Shown: in pieces, positions 1 through 10,486 of the stretch | Numbering within the stretch: position 1 is the stretch's first letter | Layout of the letters: every line of letters starts with the position of its first letter | Assembly: GCF_001540865.1 (NCBI RefSeq) | Contig: NC_033637.1 | Coordinates: 6,011,238-6,075,237, forward strand | DNA length: 64,000 bases | DNA from: Ananas comosus | Lineage: Eukaryota; Streptophyta; Magnoliopsida; Poales; Bromeliaceae | Direction of reading: 5' to 3' | Position numbers and translations under genes: made by a program | The notes under the pieces: generated by a model | Told to the model about the DNA's origin: nothing | Seen by the model: only the letters and a program-made list of their open reading frames with translations | Databases searched by the model: none

Positions 1-98
1 CTACCTACCACCATCATTCTAACTCTACATCTTTCCATCCAATGACTAAAAACTGAAAAGAACCATCCTCTTGGTTCTTTTGAGAGTATTCTATCATA
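1..98. mobile_element. MITE fragment cut by the window edge
   Basis: This is the right half of a small terminal-inverted-repeat element. It matches the right half of the copy at 61325-61512: both read 'accaccatcat', then 'tccatccaat.actaaaaact', and close with 'tttgagagtattct'. The left half lies outside the window. The family ends in TTGAGCTRGAATACT. Confidence 0.6.
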
Positions 99-388
99 AA
101 AAGCAGATTTTTTCGTCAGATTCGTAAAAAATGATTTCGTGAAAAATTATTTTACGTAAAAAAAATGCTAGAAAAATTATTTTCAGACCAAAAATATTTT
201 TTCAACCGCTTTCGCATGGAATCAAACATACCCTTATCCCGAGTGGAGGAGGTCACTGTACATTTCTATGTTTTTAGTTTTTATTTTATTTTATTTTATT
301 CTTTGTGCGCGTGTGTTCAGCCTTGGCGGGGTATTTGGGCTATAGACGTACCGGCCCATTAAAAGGCCCAACAAATCGACAAATCTAT

Positions 389-510
389 ACGAAAACTCCG
401 ACCTTTTCTCCTTACCCGGTTACCCCCTCTCTCTCTCTCTCTCTCTNCGAAAACACCGACCTTTTCTCCTTACCCGGTTATCCCCTCCTCTCTCTCTCTG
501 TCTCTCTCTT
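389..510. repeat. Duplicated CT-rich leader around an N
   Basis: A block of about 60 bases beginning CGAAAACNCCGACC and ending in a (CT)n run occurs twice, at 389-446 and 448-510, separated by a single N at 447. The copies differ by only a few bases. It lies in the 5' leader of the FHA gene. It may be a real tandem duplication or two overlapping contig ends that were not merged. Confidence 0.75.
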
Positions 511-529
511 CGTCGCCGGGGCCCTAGCC

Positions 530-3500
530 ATGGTGAAGAGCCGTAAAACCCTAGGCGGCGGCGGCGGCGGCGGAGGAGGGGCGGCGGCGGCGACGGCGTC
601 GGACTCGGAGGTGGGGTTCGCGAAGCTGCAGGGCGAGGACTTCGAGTACTACATGCAGACGTACTCGATCATCCTGGGGCGTAACAGCAAGAAGTCGGAG
701 GTGGACGTCGACCTGGCGAGCCTGGGCGGCGGGATGAACATCTCCCGCCACCACGCGCGCATCTTCTACGACTTTGCCCGCCGGCGCTTCGCCCTCGAGG
801 TCATCGGCAAGAACGGCTGCCTCGTCGAGGGCGTCCTCCACGTCCCCGGCACCCCCCCCGTCAAGCTCGACTCCCAGGACCTCCTCCAGATGGGCGACAA
901 GCAGTTCTACTTCCTCCTCCCCTCCCGCTCCATCTTCGACGCCCGCCCCCTCCCCCGCCTCCCCTCCTCCTCCTCCTCCTACCCCGCCCCTCCCCTCGCC
1001 CGCTACGCCCGAGGCCGCGGTGTCGCCGGAGACGACGACGACGATGACGACGTCGACGACGACGAAAATGGCGGCGATGATGATGGCCATGGCGATGATG
1101 ATGTGGACGAAGAGAACGAGATTGATGGGCCGAGGGAAGAGGAGGAGGAGGATGAAGAGGAGGAGGAAGAGGAAGAGATTCGGCCCGTCGTCAGTGGTAA
1201 GAGGCTGAAGAGCGCGGCAGGGTCCGAGCACGCCGAAGGTTCGAAGCCCGGACCGTCCGGGCGATTGGGTAAGGAGATTTCTTGGATTGCTTTTCTTGCT
1301 GACTTTATAATTTGTTCTGTTGATTATTAGTTCTTTGAATTGGACCATTGTATTTCGATTAGAGGTAATTGTAGATATTTTGTGTTTGTGATTATTGTGT
1401 CAAATTGATAGGCATATGACTATTGAAGCCCTATGTTAATTGGTTTGCTGTTTGGACATTTTATTTGTCGATTGATTCTTTGTGTTCCTTTGGATTGGAG
1501 AAACCTTAGGAAGTTGCTTGATTTTAGGGGCTTGGCCAATTAATTCTAATGATTGTTAGATCAAACTGCCAGGCTAATAGGACTATTGATTACCGAAGCA
1601 ATTCGTTCTGTTGCATTTTGTTTGATTGATTGATAATTTGGGGTTTCCTGTGGCTGTAGTGTGTTTTCTTCTGGCTAGAGAACTTACAAGCAACTTCTTG
1701 ATTTAGATGAAATAAACAGATATTTGCAGGGAATTCTAGCTTGCTCAATCAATTCTTTTGATGTAGTATACCTTTTGTTCAACTATCGTGATGAATGGAG
1801 ATCTTTTGCGCGATCTAGTAGAGGGCTTTTCCTCTTTCCTTCAAGCTCACTTCTATAAAATTTGAAAGCGCCCCTCGTTATTAAGATATATCATCATTTG
1901 GTAGTGCTGTTTGTCATGTGAAAACCTTGATTCTATGTCTTTCAATATCCCAACTTTATCTTTCTCTGTGGTCGTAATTATTACATAGTCCTTAATCTGA
2001 GAAGATTAGACACATGCAGAACTTAATTGCACTTGAAAAATATGTATACCTTAATTAGTTTGTTTTGCCACGTAGAGAGTTAATAGGCTATTTATTTTTC
2101 ACTTTTGTCATTGTAATGCAAGCCTATTCGAATCAGTACGTGAACAGACAACAGAATTTATAGCTAAAGAGTGACACAACTTGATCTCTAGAGTAGTTCA
2201 GATAGAGTCTTATTTAGTTTAGTTTTAGTGTTGTTAAATTTTCTTTGTTTGTTAGATATGCTGCATATTTTCATCATAGTTTTTATGTGCTACTTAAAAG
2301 AAGTCAAATGTATTGAGCAAATGTAACCATATGTAACTTATTTAGATGTGTTGTTATCAATTTTATATGATTTGTTGACATAATCTATATCAAATCTAGT
2401 ACAATATTGTCAAGATTTCAAATGATTAAATTTAGATTTATTTGCTGTAATGTTGGAATAGCTTTAATCAAGGACAAAGTGAGGGAGAGTCGTTTGAGAT
2501 GGTATAGATGGGCATACCGCATAGATGTAAATAATGGTCTGAAAGAGCAAGGCAATCTCATAGGTAATATGACATGATTTGGAGAAAAGCTCAAAAAACG
2601 AAAAGGAAAAAAAAGGTAAAAATAGAGGGTTAAAGATGATTATGAAAGATTTAGTGAGGATAAGTACACTAGAAGACATAGTCAAATATTATTTAGTGGT
2701 GAAAGAGGATTTATGATTGTCTGCTTAACTTATTTTGACACTTCTATGGGCAACCTCACTTTTTGCTGGTGATGATGAGTTGAGATGAGAAATCGGAATC
2801 ACTTCAAGAGAAATTAGTGTCCTCTTCATGTATTGTATTGTGGGGGAGTTTTAATGTCATTTAAAACATGTGTTTACTTGAGGAGTTGATGCAAACATTT
2901 TATCTTGTTTCTGCTACTTGCTCTTGTAATTCATCCTTTTTCTGTTGTTCTACTTGCATTGAAATAAAGGCTGATAAATCATAGGAAATCATTCTGTGTT
3001 TCATTTTTTTTTTTAATGAACCTAATTGGAAACTGAAGATATGTGTTTGCTGACAATAAAACTTGTAATCTGGTATTCCAACCGAGAAGCATCTAAAACT
3101 ATTACATAATAGTGCTTGTCCTGACTAGTTTTAATGTCTTATAGGCCATAGTTCATGCATTTGCGCTTGTGAGCATAGTCATAATAATTCGTCTGTTGAA
3201 GACCCTGATCACCTTTGGATTGGGAAGAGATATCCACAATGAATGATAGCATATATTACCTGATTATTTGGGAATTTCTTTGAGATTTTATGTATTATTT
3301 CAGTTTTTGCAAGAATACTCCACCTTTTTCAATTGCTATTCTGTAGCAACATCTTTTCTATTTTCAAAGGGAAAAATGCCTTCACATCTGTCAGACACTT
3401 GATGTGCAGCATTACATGCAGTTTTTGTGATATATTGATGCATAATGTACATATAGTAGAACTTTCATCTAAATAGTAGGACATCAGTCATTTCCTGCCA

Positions 3501-5374
3501 AAAAGAAAAACGCTGCCCTATTCGTTGAGCTTTGACAATGAGATGAGCATCTGTTGCAAATTAATCTACATGATTGGTGCTAGATAGCGTATAGAACTCT
3601 ACAATATTCAATTCCTTTCCTCCATCAAACTATCTTTGTTTGCCAGATTTAGACATTTACGCTATTGTTTTATGTCTCTTACTCTTCAAAATATAGAGTT
3701 GTAGATCTGTGGTACAGTTATGGTGGCTCAACTTTCTGTAGTATATGGTTCGAAGGTTTCAAATAACATATTTCATTGCTTTTCATAGACAGAAAAAGTA
3801 TTCTTATGTTGTATTTAAACTGGAAGTTTACATTTAGCTGAGTTAATGCTTATTTTCTCTTTTTGCTGCAGTAAAAAAGTCTGAGAAAAGGTCAAGAGCT
3901 GACAGGGAGGCAGATAATAATCAACTGTTGCAGTTGGAAGAGAAAGATGTCATATCTTCTGTAGCTACTGTGCTATCTGATCTTTGTGGCCCGGGAGAAT
4001 GGATGCCGATGACAAGACTTCATGAAGTGGTTAGTTGGAAATATCTCCTGCAACTTTACTACATTGTTGTGCATGGTAGAATTAACATAATACATTTGTA
4101 TTTCTTCCCCCTTGAAAACTTTTACTATAAAATGGTTGCATCTAATTACTTTTGCATGAGAAATGTTTAAGATTTATGTGGGAAATGTTCACCAGATATC
4201 TAAATATGTGGTGGTGAATTAACTATTAATACATGACAATGTGTTTAGTTGTCATGTCTACTGGGTTTTTTAACATTTTATCTTTTTGCTTTTTTCAGCG
4301 AATATTCTTAGAAAGTTGTGAGGCGTATGCCTTACTCTTCCATTGATGATCCAATTGCTAAATTTAAGTTATGGACCAAAATGAACATTTTTTAGGCTTA
4401 GTTTGTGATGAAGTTTTGATGTTTTCGGATCAGAAGTCATCTTAAAAAGTGGAAAAGATGAAAAGAATAAATAGCCAAAATATTGGGGAAGGGAAAAAAA
4501 TAGTAAAACTGAGGAAAAAAGTTTGAAGATAACCAATTAATTAATCCAAGTACAGTGACAATGATGCACTAATAGATTCTATTAACAGAATTAAATTTTA
4601 ATACAAATCTGAAGTATCAAGGATTGAAGAGATAATTAACTGTAGATATTCAGTATTTAAAATGATAAAAAAATTACTCAGATGGAAATGATATCCATAA
4701 TTCATAAGGTCTGCATCAAAACGAAATGCGAATTGAAAGTAAAAAAGTCATATACTTTTTAACATATTTAGTTAAATAGATTGAAGCCTGTCAAAAAGCT
4801 GGCCAGACATGTTGAAACTGGACAGAGCCGACTGAAAAGGCTAGAATAGGCTGAGAGTCTGAGACTAGTTGAAACCACTGAAACTGTAGTACAGAGTCTA
4901 TTCCTATAGCACGAAATCTGGTAATTGCTTAAAGTCGATGCCCTTATTTAATTAGCTCTGACAACTAAAGATGCCCTTTTTTCGACTTTCATGATATTCG
5001 ATATACTTCAATTTATTCATCCCTGCCATGAATCGTCGTATGCAAACTTTGTATGATCTTCCTCAGTTCCCGTAGACTGAAGCATACTGCTTCAGTTAAT
5101 TTGCAAGCTATTATTTGTTGTATGGCTAATACCCATCTCTCATATTCTTTTCTTGTTGAACCAGCTCTTGGAAAAATATGGCAACATATGGCATCACAGC
5201 AGGGTTAGAAAATACCTAACATCCGAGGACTTGCCGCAGAACGAAACCAAAGGGAGGCCATGGTTTGGCTTGTTGGCACTGCTAAGGAAATATCCCGAGC
5301 ACTTTGTAATTAACACGAGGACCAAGGGGAGGTTGACTCAAGAGTTTGTGTCCCTAGTTTCCCTACTTTCTTAG
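530..5374 (+). CDS. FHA2: FHA domain-containing protein, FHA2 type (3 exons)
   Basis: The exons are 530-1268, 3872-4029 and 5165-5374 (TAG stop). Introns are GT-AG, phases 1 and 0, and the protein is 368 aa. The start at 530 sits in CCATGG and follows a (CT)n leader. Residues 9-23 are Gly/Ala-rich. An FHA fold spans about 30-135, with GR at 50-51, SRHHA at 72-76 and KNG at 94-96, the phosphothreonine-binding positions of the family. A long Asp/Glu tract follows at about 165-220. Exons 2 and 3 encode the conserved C-terminal region, with WHHSRVRKYL, KGRPW and LLRKYPEHFVINT, ending in EFVSLVSLLS. I recognise this C-terminus as that of plant FHA2-like nuclear regulators; the exact process it controls is inferred only from the family. 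Exon 1 is extremely GC-rich, the later exons are not. Intron 1 (2.6 kb) holds a LINE remnant. Confidence 0.93.
2455..2800 (+). mobile_element. RTE-type LINE remnant in FHA2 intron 1
   Basis: Translated in shifting frames, the stretch reads KDKVRESRLRWYRWAYR and, further on, a degenerate lysine-rich part followed by DYERF. KDKVRE.RLRW is the well-known C-terminal motif of RTE-class plant LINE reverse transcriptases. Stops and frameshifts interrupt it and both ends are unclear, so this is an old fragment of about 350 bp inserted in the sense direction. Confidence 0.55.
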
Positions 5375-5681
5375 CTCCCATCCTTGTTTCTGTATTGTTT
5401 CTGTAATTCTCTCCTTGTAAGTTCAGTAGAAGGGCAGTTTCATGTTGTACTTCTCATAGCTTCTTCAGTTTTCCTTTTTTTTTCCGTTTTTCTTTTTCCC
5501 TTTTTTCTCTCTCTTTTTTCTTTTGTGATTATCATCATACTTGAGGGCTACAATTTTGAGAAGAATCGCAGTCATTTTTTTTGTATGAAAAATTTGTGTA
5601 TAGCCCCCTGTTTTGCTTTCGTGAGGATCATACTTGAGAATTACAATTTTAAAGTAAGAATCATGGTTGTGATATTTTTAT

Positions 5682-6038
5682 AGGTAAACTTCAAATACCA
5701 TCTTTGTGATTTCGCGCTTTCTTACTTCAATATTATATGGCTTAAAGTGTATTATTTTAGTATTTCGTGATTTTATTTTTTTCTTTCTGTCAAACTTCAG
5801 ATGCTTCATCTATGGTTTATTGAATATTTATTTTAATATTTTGTGATTTATTGAATTTTTACTTTAGTACATTATGGTTTTAACTTTGTTATTGATTTAA
5901 TATAAATATATTGATATTGATGTAGGAAATAACAGAAAGAGAAAAATAAAAATATAGGGTACTAAAGTGATATATTTTAAACTATAGGGTACTAAAGTGA
6001 AAGTGTGAAATCGTATAGGTGATATTTGAAGTTTTTTC
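5682..6038. mobile_element. Mutator-type MITE, 357 bp (family A, copy 1)
   Basis: The ends are AGGTAAACTTCAAATACC on the left and TATTTGAAGTTTTTTC on the right, imperfect inverted repeats. A 9-bp TSD, TATTTTTAT, flanks it at 5673-5681 and 6039-6047. The interior repeats 'gtgatttcgc' and 'actaaagtg' motifs. It lies just beyond the FHA2 stop and may contribute to that 3' UTR. Other copies start at 17797, 33583, 46640 and about 62614. Confidence 0.8.
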
Positions 6039-6136
6039 TATTTTTATTGGAAAGATTTGTGTGTAGCCCTTGTGCCATTGATGCTGTGGAAACTGGTGCA
6101 TGCTCTTTTCACCTAAAATCTTGAGTTTTTTTTGGG

Positions 6137-6700
6137 GAGATAATCACATATGACTCCCTATAAAACGTATCAAATAGCAAATATATTTTTATAAAACATA
6201 AGTTATTAAATTTATTCCTCCAAAAATTCTTTCATGTGCAAATATATCTTCCTGTTATTAAAATTTAAATAATCATGAATTAAAAAGTTAACTACTGTTA
6301 GTTAAGGGGTAACACGATCATTTTACCTCTTCTCATTCTCTCCTCCTTATTCATGGCGGTAGCCAGATCATTTTACCTCTTCTCATTCTCTCCTCCTTAT
6401 TCATGGCGGTAGCCAAACCTAAAATGGTGGCGGCAACGTCGAAGGTGAGGTACGCCACAACATGGCTGCAGCAAAGACGACGGGAGAGAGAAAGAAAGAT
6501 AGCTTTTACAGAGACAAATGTGTAAGGATAAAATAGTTATTTTATGCACTTATCATTAAAAAATTAATGGTCAAATAGTCAGAACTTTGGAGATATATAT
6601 TTGCAAATCATAGAAGTTTGGAAGGAATAAATCTGATAACTTAAATTTTATAGAAATATATTTTGTTATTTGATATTTTTGCAAAAACTTATATGAAACT
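6137..6700. mobile_element. Foldback MITE with ~60-bp terminal inverted repeats (family B)
   Basis: The left end reads GAGATAATCACATATGACTC and is followed by 'ctataaaacg.atcaaatagcaaa'. The right end is its imperfect reverse complement, running to AACTTATATGAAACT. The TIRs are about 60 bp. Related but diverged elements lie at 32308-32730 and 60823-61310. No coding capacity is seen. The TSD could not be settled. Confidence 0.5.
6316..6415. repeat. Exact 50-bp tandem duplication
   Basis: A 50-base unit starting GATCATTTTACCTCTTC and ending ATGGCGGTAGCCA occurs twice head to tail, at 6316-6365 and 6366-6415, with no visible difference. It lies inside the foldback element at 6137-6700 and is followed by GC-richer sequence unlike the AT-rich arms, possibly captured host DNA. 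Confidence 0.85.
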
Positions 6701-6702
6701 AA

Positions 6703-6943
6703 GGGCCTGTTTGGATGCACAGTAAAAAATCTCAACGGATTTTATAAATTGTGATTTTGCTCCAAATGAAATAGAAAATTCTGTAACTCTAAAAAAATTC
6801 CGAGGATTCAATTTTTAAACTGTTTGGATGCGCATTGTGCAATTTTACGGAATTTCTCTAAATTTTAAAATTAAAAGTTAAAATTTAAAATTTCAATAAA
6901 ATTTAAAATTTAAAAATTGATATGTGAAATGTGAAGTTTTAAA
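6703..6943. mobile_element. PIF/Tourist-like element fragment ending at an N
   Basis: It begins right after TAA (6700-6702) with GGGCCTGTTTGGATGCAC, the typical terminus of plant PIF/Harbinger (Tourist) elements. The interior is AAATTT-rich. It stops at the N at 6944, directly before a SINE, so the right end is missing or misassembled. Confidence 0.5.
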
Positions 6944-6944
6944 N

Positions 6945-7090
6945 TGAGAGATAGGTAGCATGCTATCCGCTTCGTTTACTTTATTTAGAAATAAACTTAG
7001 CTGGAAATATGAATCAACTAGGATTCAAACTTGGGACCTCGAGCACCAACTACCAAGCCCTTTGCCACTTGCGCTAGGAACGGTCAGTAA
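6945..7090 (-). mobile_element. tRNA-derived SINE, copy 1
   Basis: Read on the minus strand it starts near 7090 with a pol III box A (TAGCGCAAGTGG), then box B (AGTTTGAATCC, one change from consensus). It ends with AGCATGCTACCTATCTCTCA at the N at 6944. Length is about 146 bp. The A tail and TSD are lost at the N. The same family occurs at 8543, 16546, 36932, 61535 and 63387. Confidence 0.8.
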
Positions 7091-7094
7091 TAAG

Positions 7095-7915
7095 TTAGCT
7101 AGTCAATTATTATTATTCTTATATTCTGAGACTGCTACATTAGATCACAAGAATAGTGTGATAGAATATGAAAATTATGAGGCTACCAAATTATTAGCAA
7201 ATAATAATATAGACCTAATTATGATATATAAGCAAATGATGATAGAAATCAACTTTTATGATGGTGTTTATTTGAGTAATGAGTCAGCTAGTAATAACAA
7301 CGAAAACTCGATATTGATAGGGTAGAAGAACCAGATAGTCCTGTAGTACCTTAAGCAGTTATGGTGGCTGAGTTTGAGGATATTCAGTGGCTTTATAATA
7401 TAGTAGTCTATACTAATCAATGTGCAAAGTTATATTAATCACCGAGCAGAAATTTCTGCTACTGTATTATCAACCCACTAAATATTCTGCCCGAGATATT
7501 ATAGGACTATCTGACTTTTTTACCTTATCTCGGACAGAATATTTAGTGGGTTGATAATGCAATAGTAGAAATTTCTGCCTGGTGATTAATATAACTTTGT
7601 TCATTGATTAGTATAGACTACTATATTATAAAGCCATTGAATATCCTCAAGCTCAATCATCATAACTGCCCAAGATATTGCAGGATTATCTGGTTCTTCT
7701 ATCCTATCAATATCGAGTTTTTCGTTGTTATTACTAGTTAACTCATTACTCACACAAACACCGTCATAAAAGTTGATTTCTATTATCATTTGCTTATATA
7801 TCATAATTAAACCTATGTTGTTATTTTGCAAATAATTTGGTAGTCTCATAATTTTCATATTCATCATCACTATTCGTGTGATTTAATGTAGCAGTCTCAG
7901 AATACAAGAATGATA
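7095..7915. repeat. ~800-bp palindrome with coding-like arms
   Basis: The left arm (about 7120-7490) and right arm (about 7520-7910) are inverted copies. Near the centre, ACCCACTAAATATTCTG and its complement face each other across about 30 bp. Each arm carries the same peptide on opposite strands: IMIYKQM, IEINFYDGV and SNE.(A/T)SNNNE, up to DIQWLYNIVVYTNQC. Both copies are broken by stops. The peptide is not recognised; it may come from a transposon ORF. The arms differ at many positions, so the inversion is not recent. Confidence 0.75.
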
Positions 7916-8420
7916 ATGATTGACATGGACCTTTACTAATATTTTGTGGACTAAATGACGGTAATATACTCTTTGAGGATTTTGTAAATCAATTACCATT
8001 AATGTTTGTGATGGATCTACACCAACATACGTCTTATTAATTTTCTCAAGATATAGTTGGACAACACCCCAGTATGCATTTTTTTTTGTTTAGAATATTT
8101 TTAAAAAAGTATACAAAAAAGTGTCATCGATAATAGAAATGATTATAAGAAAAAATCTATTTCTCCTACCGACTTTATATATCTTCCATTAATTTTTATG
8201 TGAAATCAATGATGGCCTTATTCGGTTTGCCTATAATTACACATTTTAATGCACTAATACTTATAGTATGAGAAGTTGAAATAATTTTTAGATCAAAATA
8301 ATCATAGTCAACTCCTTTGGAACCATACATAATTCTTCATCAAACTATAAAGAAAATTAGAATTGATTGATGCACCATATAAAACTCTCCTATTTTAAAA
8401 TAAATCGATAAGAAATAAAT
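7916..8420 (-). other. Probable old transposon coding remnant, unidentified
   Basis: Minus-strand translation across 7916-8090 gives broken, protein-like stretches, for example VGVDPSQTLMVIDLQNPQ and VYYRHLVHKILVK. They lead into the peptide of the right palindrome arm (QMIIEINFYDGV). I do not recognise the family. The rest to about 8420 is AT-rich with nothing visible. Confidence 0.3.
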
Positions 8421-8542
8421 TATACTAAGAGATTTGTATAATTTATGTTAAAAAATAATAAAATAAATAACATACCAAGAAAAAAACACCGACTATGTGA
8501 AAAAGATCTGCTTCGAAATTTCAGAGGAGCACAGATGAACTT

Positions 8543-8699
8543 TTTTTTTTTTTTTTGAGAGAAAGGTAACATGCTACCCGCTTCGTTTATTTCATTTAGA
8601 AATAAATTTGGCTGAAAATATGAATCAATTAGGATTTGAACTTTGGTCTCGGATACCAACCACCAAGCCCTTTTGCCACTTGCGCTAGGGACGATCGGT
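8543..8699 (-). mobile_element. tRNA-derived SINE, copy 2
   Basis: The A tail appears as a T run at 8543-8556. On the minus strand box A is TAGCGCAAGTGG and box B is AAGTTCAAATCC. TSDs are ACAGATGAACTT (8531-8542) and ACAAATGAACTT (8700-8711), 11 of 12 identical, so the insertion is complete. Confidence 0.88.
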
Positions 8700-8867
8700 A
8701 CAAATGAACTTCATCAATCCAATCTACACGAGAGATGTAGTGAAAATTGAAGAGAAAGGAGAAATGAAAAAAATGTAGAGAAAAAGGGAATGAGAGGCCG
8801 ATAAGAAGCATTGATTGTACAACTATTTATAAAGGAGATTTTCTCTTTTCTCGGAAGCTAAGAGGAG

Positions 8868-10485
8868 GTATATGAGAAACCTGAAGTTTTAATGGCAGCT
8901 CTTCGAATGGGCTTTGGGGATGAGAATTAGCAGAGTGAAGTCGGAGCTTTATTGCATTGGATAGGTTGAGGGAAAAGCGACAAGGTTGGCACGCCTTCTT
9001 AATTGTAGAGTTGGCAGTCTACCTACTAGATACTTAGGCTTACTTCTGTCTATCAGGCCTCCTACTAAGGAGGATTGGAGAGGAGTCATCCACAAAATAC
9101 AAAGCAAAATCGAATGGTGGCAAGCGAAACTCCTGTCAAGAGGGGGAAGACTCATACTAGTGAATGCTGTTCTTACTAATCTTCCCATTTACGATCTATC
9201 AGTGTTCAAGGCACCAAGATAGGCAATCAATAGTATTGAGGCATTACGAAGGGACTTCTTTTGGAACGGAGAACACAACTCACCTGGCAAGAGATGTCTA
9301 GTTTCGTGGAAAAACGTTTGCAGGAGCAAGAAAGAGGGAGGATTAGGCATTCTGGATATAGCCATGATGAACCAAGCTCTTCTTGTCAAATGGTGGTGGA
9401 AATTTCATACCTCGTCCCAGTTGGAGTGGAACAGGTTAATACACGACTTATACTATCTTAGAAGAAGACCATTAAAAGAGGGCCGGTCTTTTAAACCTCC
9501 CTCTTTCTGGTGGAGAGGAATTCTAAGTCAAAAAGAAATCTTCAAATAAGGCGTTGCTTATAAATTGGGCAATGGTTGTAGTATTGACTTCTGGGGAGAT
9601 CGTTGTTGTGGGGACACCACGTTACAATCGTCATTCCCGGAGGTGTACCACCTATCAAATCGCAAAAAACTAAATATAAGTGAGTGCTTTAAAAGTGACG
9701 GATGGAATTGACGCGAGATCTTGGGATGCGATACAACTAACGATAATCTATTAAATTCTTGTATTACATCACTGAAGACAAAGATCTCCAATTTTAGAAT
9801 CGAAGAGGGACCGGACAGTGTGCATTGGAGATGGAATTCGGACGGACGCTTTACAGTAAAGTCAACCTATTCTAGGCTGTGCGATGGGGGTACGAGGGAC
9901 GCCCGTGCTAGTAAGATTTGGAGAATTCGCATACCATTAAAAGTGAAAGTATTTTGTTGGCTCATCCTCGGGAAGAGGGACCTTACTGCAGACAACCTAC
10001 TTAAAAGAAGATGGATGGGTAACACGTCCTGTGCTTTGTGTGGGATGGAGGAGGAAATAGTGGACCACCTATTCGCTCGGTGCGTGTTTTCCAGATTTCT
10101 TATCGTCATGGCATTGAAAAATGTACAAACAAGAGACTTGGGTGATGACGTGACTATCGTTTGGGATAGATGGATAAGTAGAAAGGACTCGCCATCCCCT
10201 CTTTCAGGACCAACCGGTTTAATAGCTTGTTGGTGGATCATCTGGGAAGTTAGGAACCGTACAATCTTCAGATCGGTCAATCCAGACCCATTGCTGGGTA
10301 TAAATAAGATTAAACTGTTGACGGACCAATGGAAGCATTATCTATTATTAAATTTGCACTACTGTAATCGCTAGGTTTTTTTTTTCCGCTTTCGAGGCCC
10401 ATATTACCTCACCTCTATAGCTTAGTTCACTCTTTCAATGAATGAAGCAGGTAGCGTACTACTTATTCCTCACCAAAAAAAAAAA
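8868..10485 (+). pseudogene. 5'-truncated LINE (L1-type): reverse transcriptase C-terminus and zf-RVT
   Basis: Across three frames one can read LFEWALGMRIS.VKSELYCIG, GSLPTRYLGLLLSIRPP, SRGGRLILVNAVLTNLPIY, CRSKKEGGLGILDIAMMN, then FTVKSTYSRL, WRIRIPLKVKVFCWLIL and CALCGMEEEIVDHLFARC. These are the standard order for a plant L1-like ORF2 end: RT thumb, connection, and CCHC-like zf-RVT (Cys-X2-Cys...His-X4-Cys). At least three frame-breaking stops (e.g. 9220-9222, 9546-9548) make it dead. The 3' end reads AATGAAGCAGGTAGCGTACT, then ACTTATTCCTCACC and an A run at 10475-10485. The 5' break is near 8868. Confidence 0.88.
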
Positions 10486-10486
10486 C

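Noticed and set aside
305..529. In-frame extension upstream of the FHA2 start
   Set aside because: It runs through the CT-rich leader and the N at 447; no conserved residues precede MVKSRKT.
551..1348. Long minus-strand open frame (265 codons) over the FHA first exon
   Set aside because: It is antisense to the GC-rich, biased FHA2 exon; its Val/Ala/Gly-rich, repetitive product is the expected shadow of that codon use.
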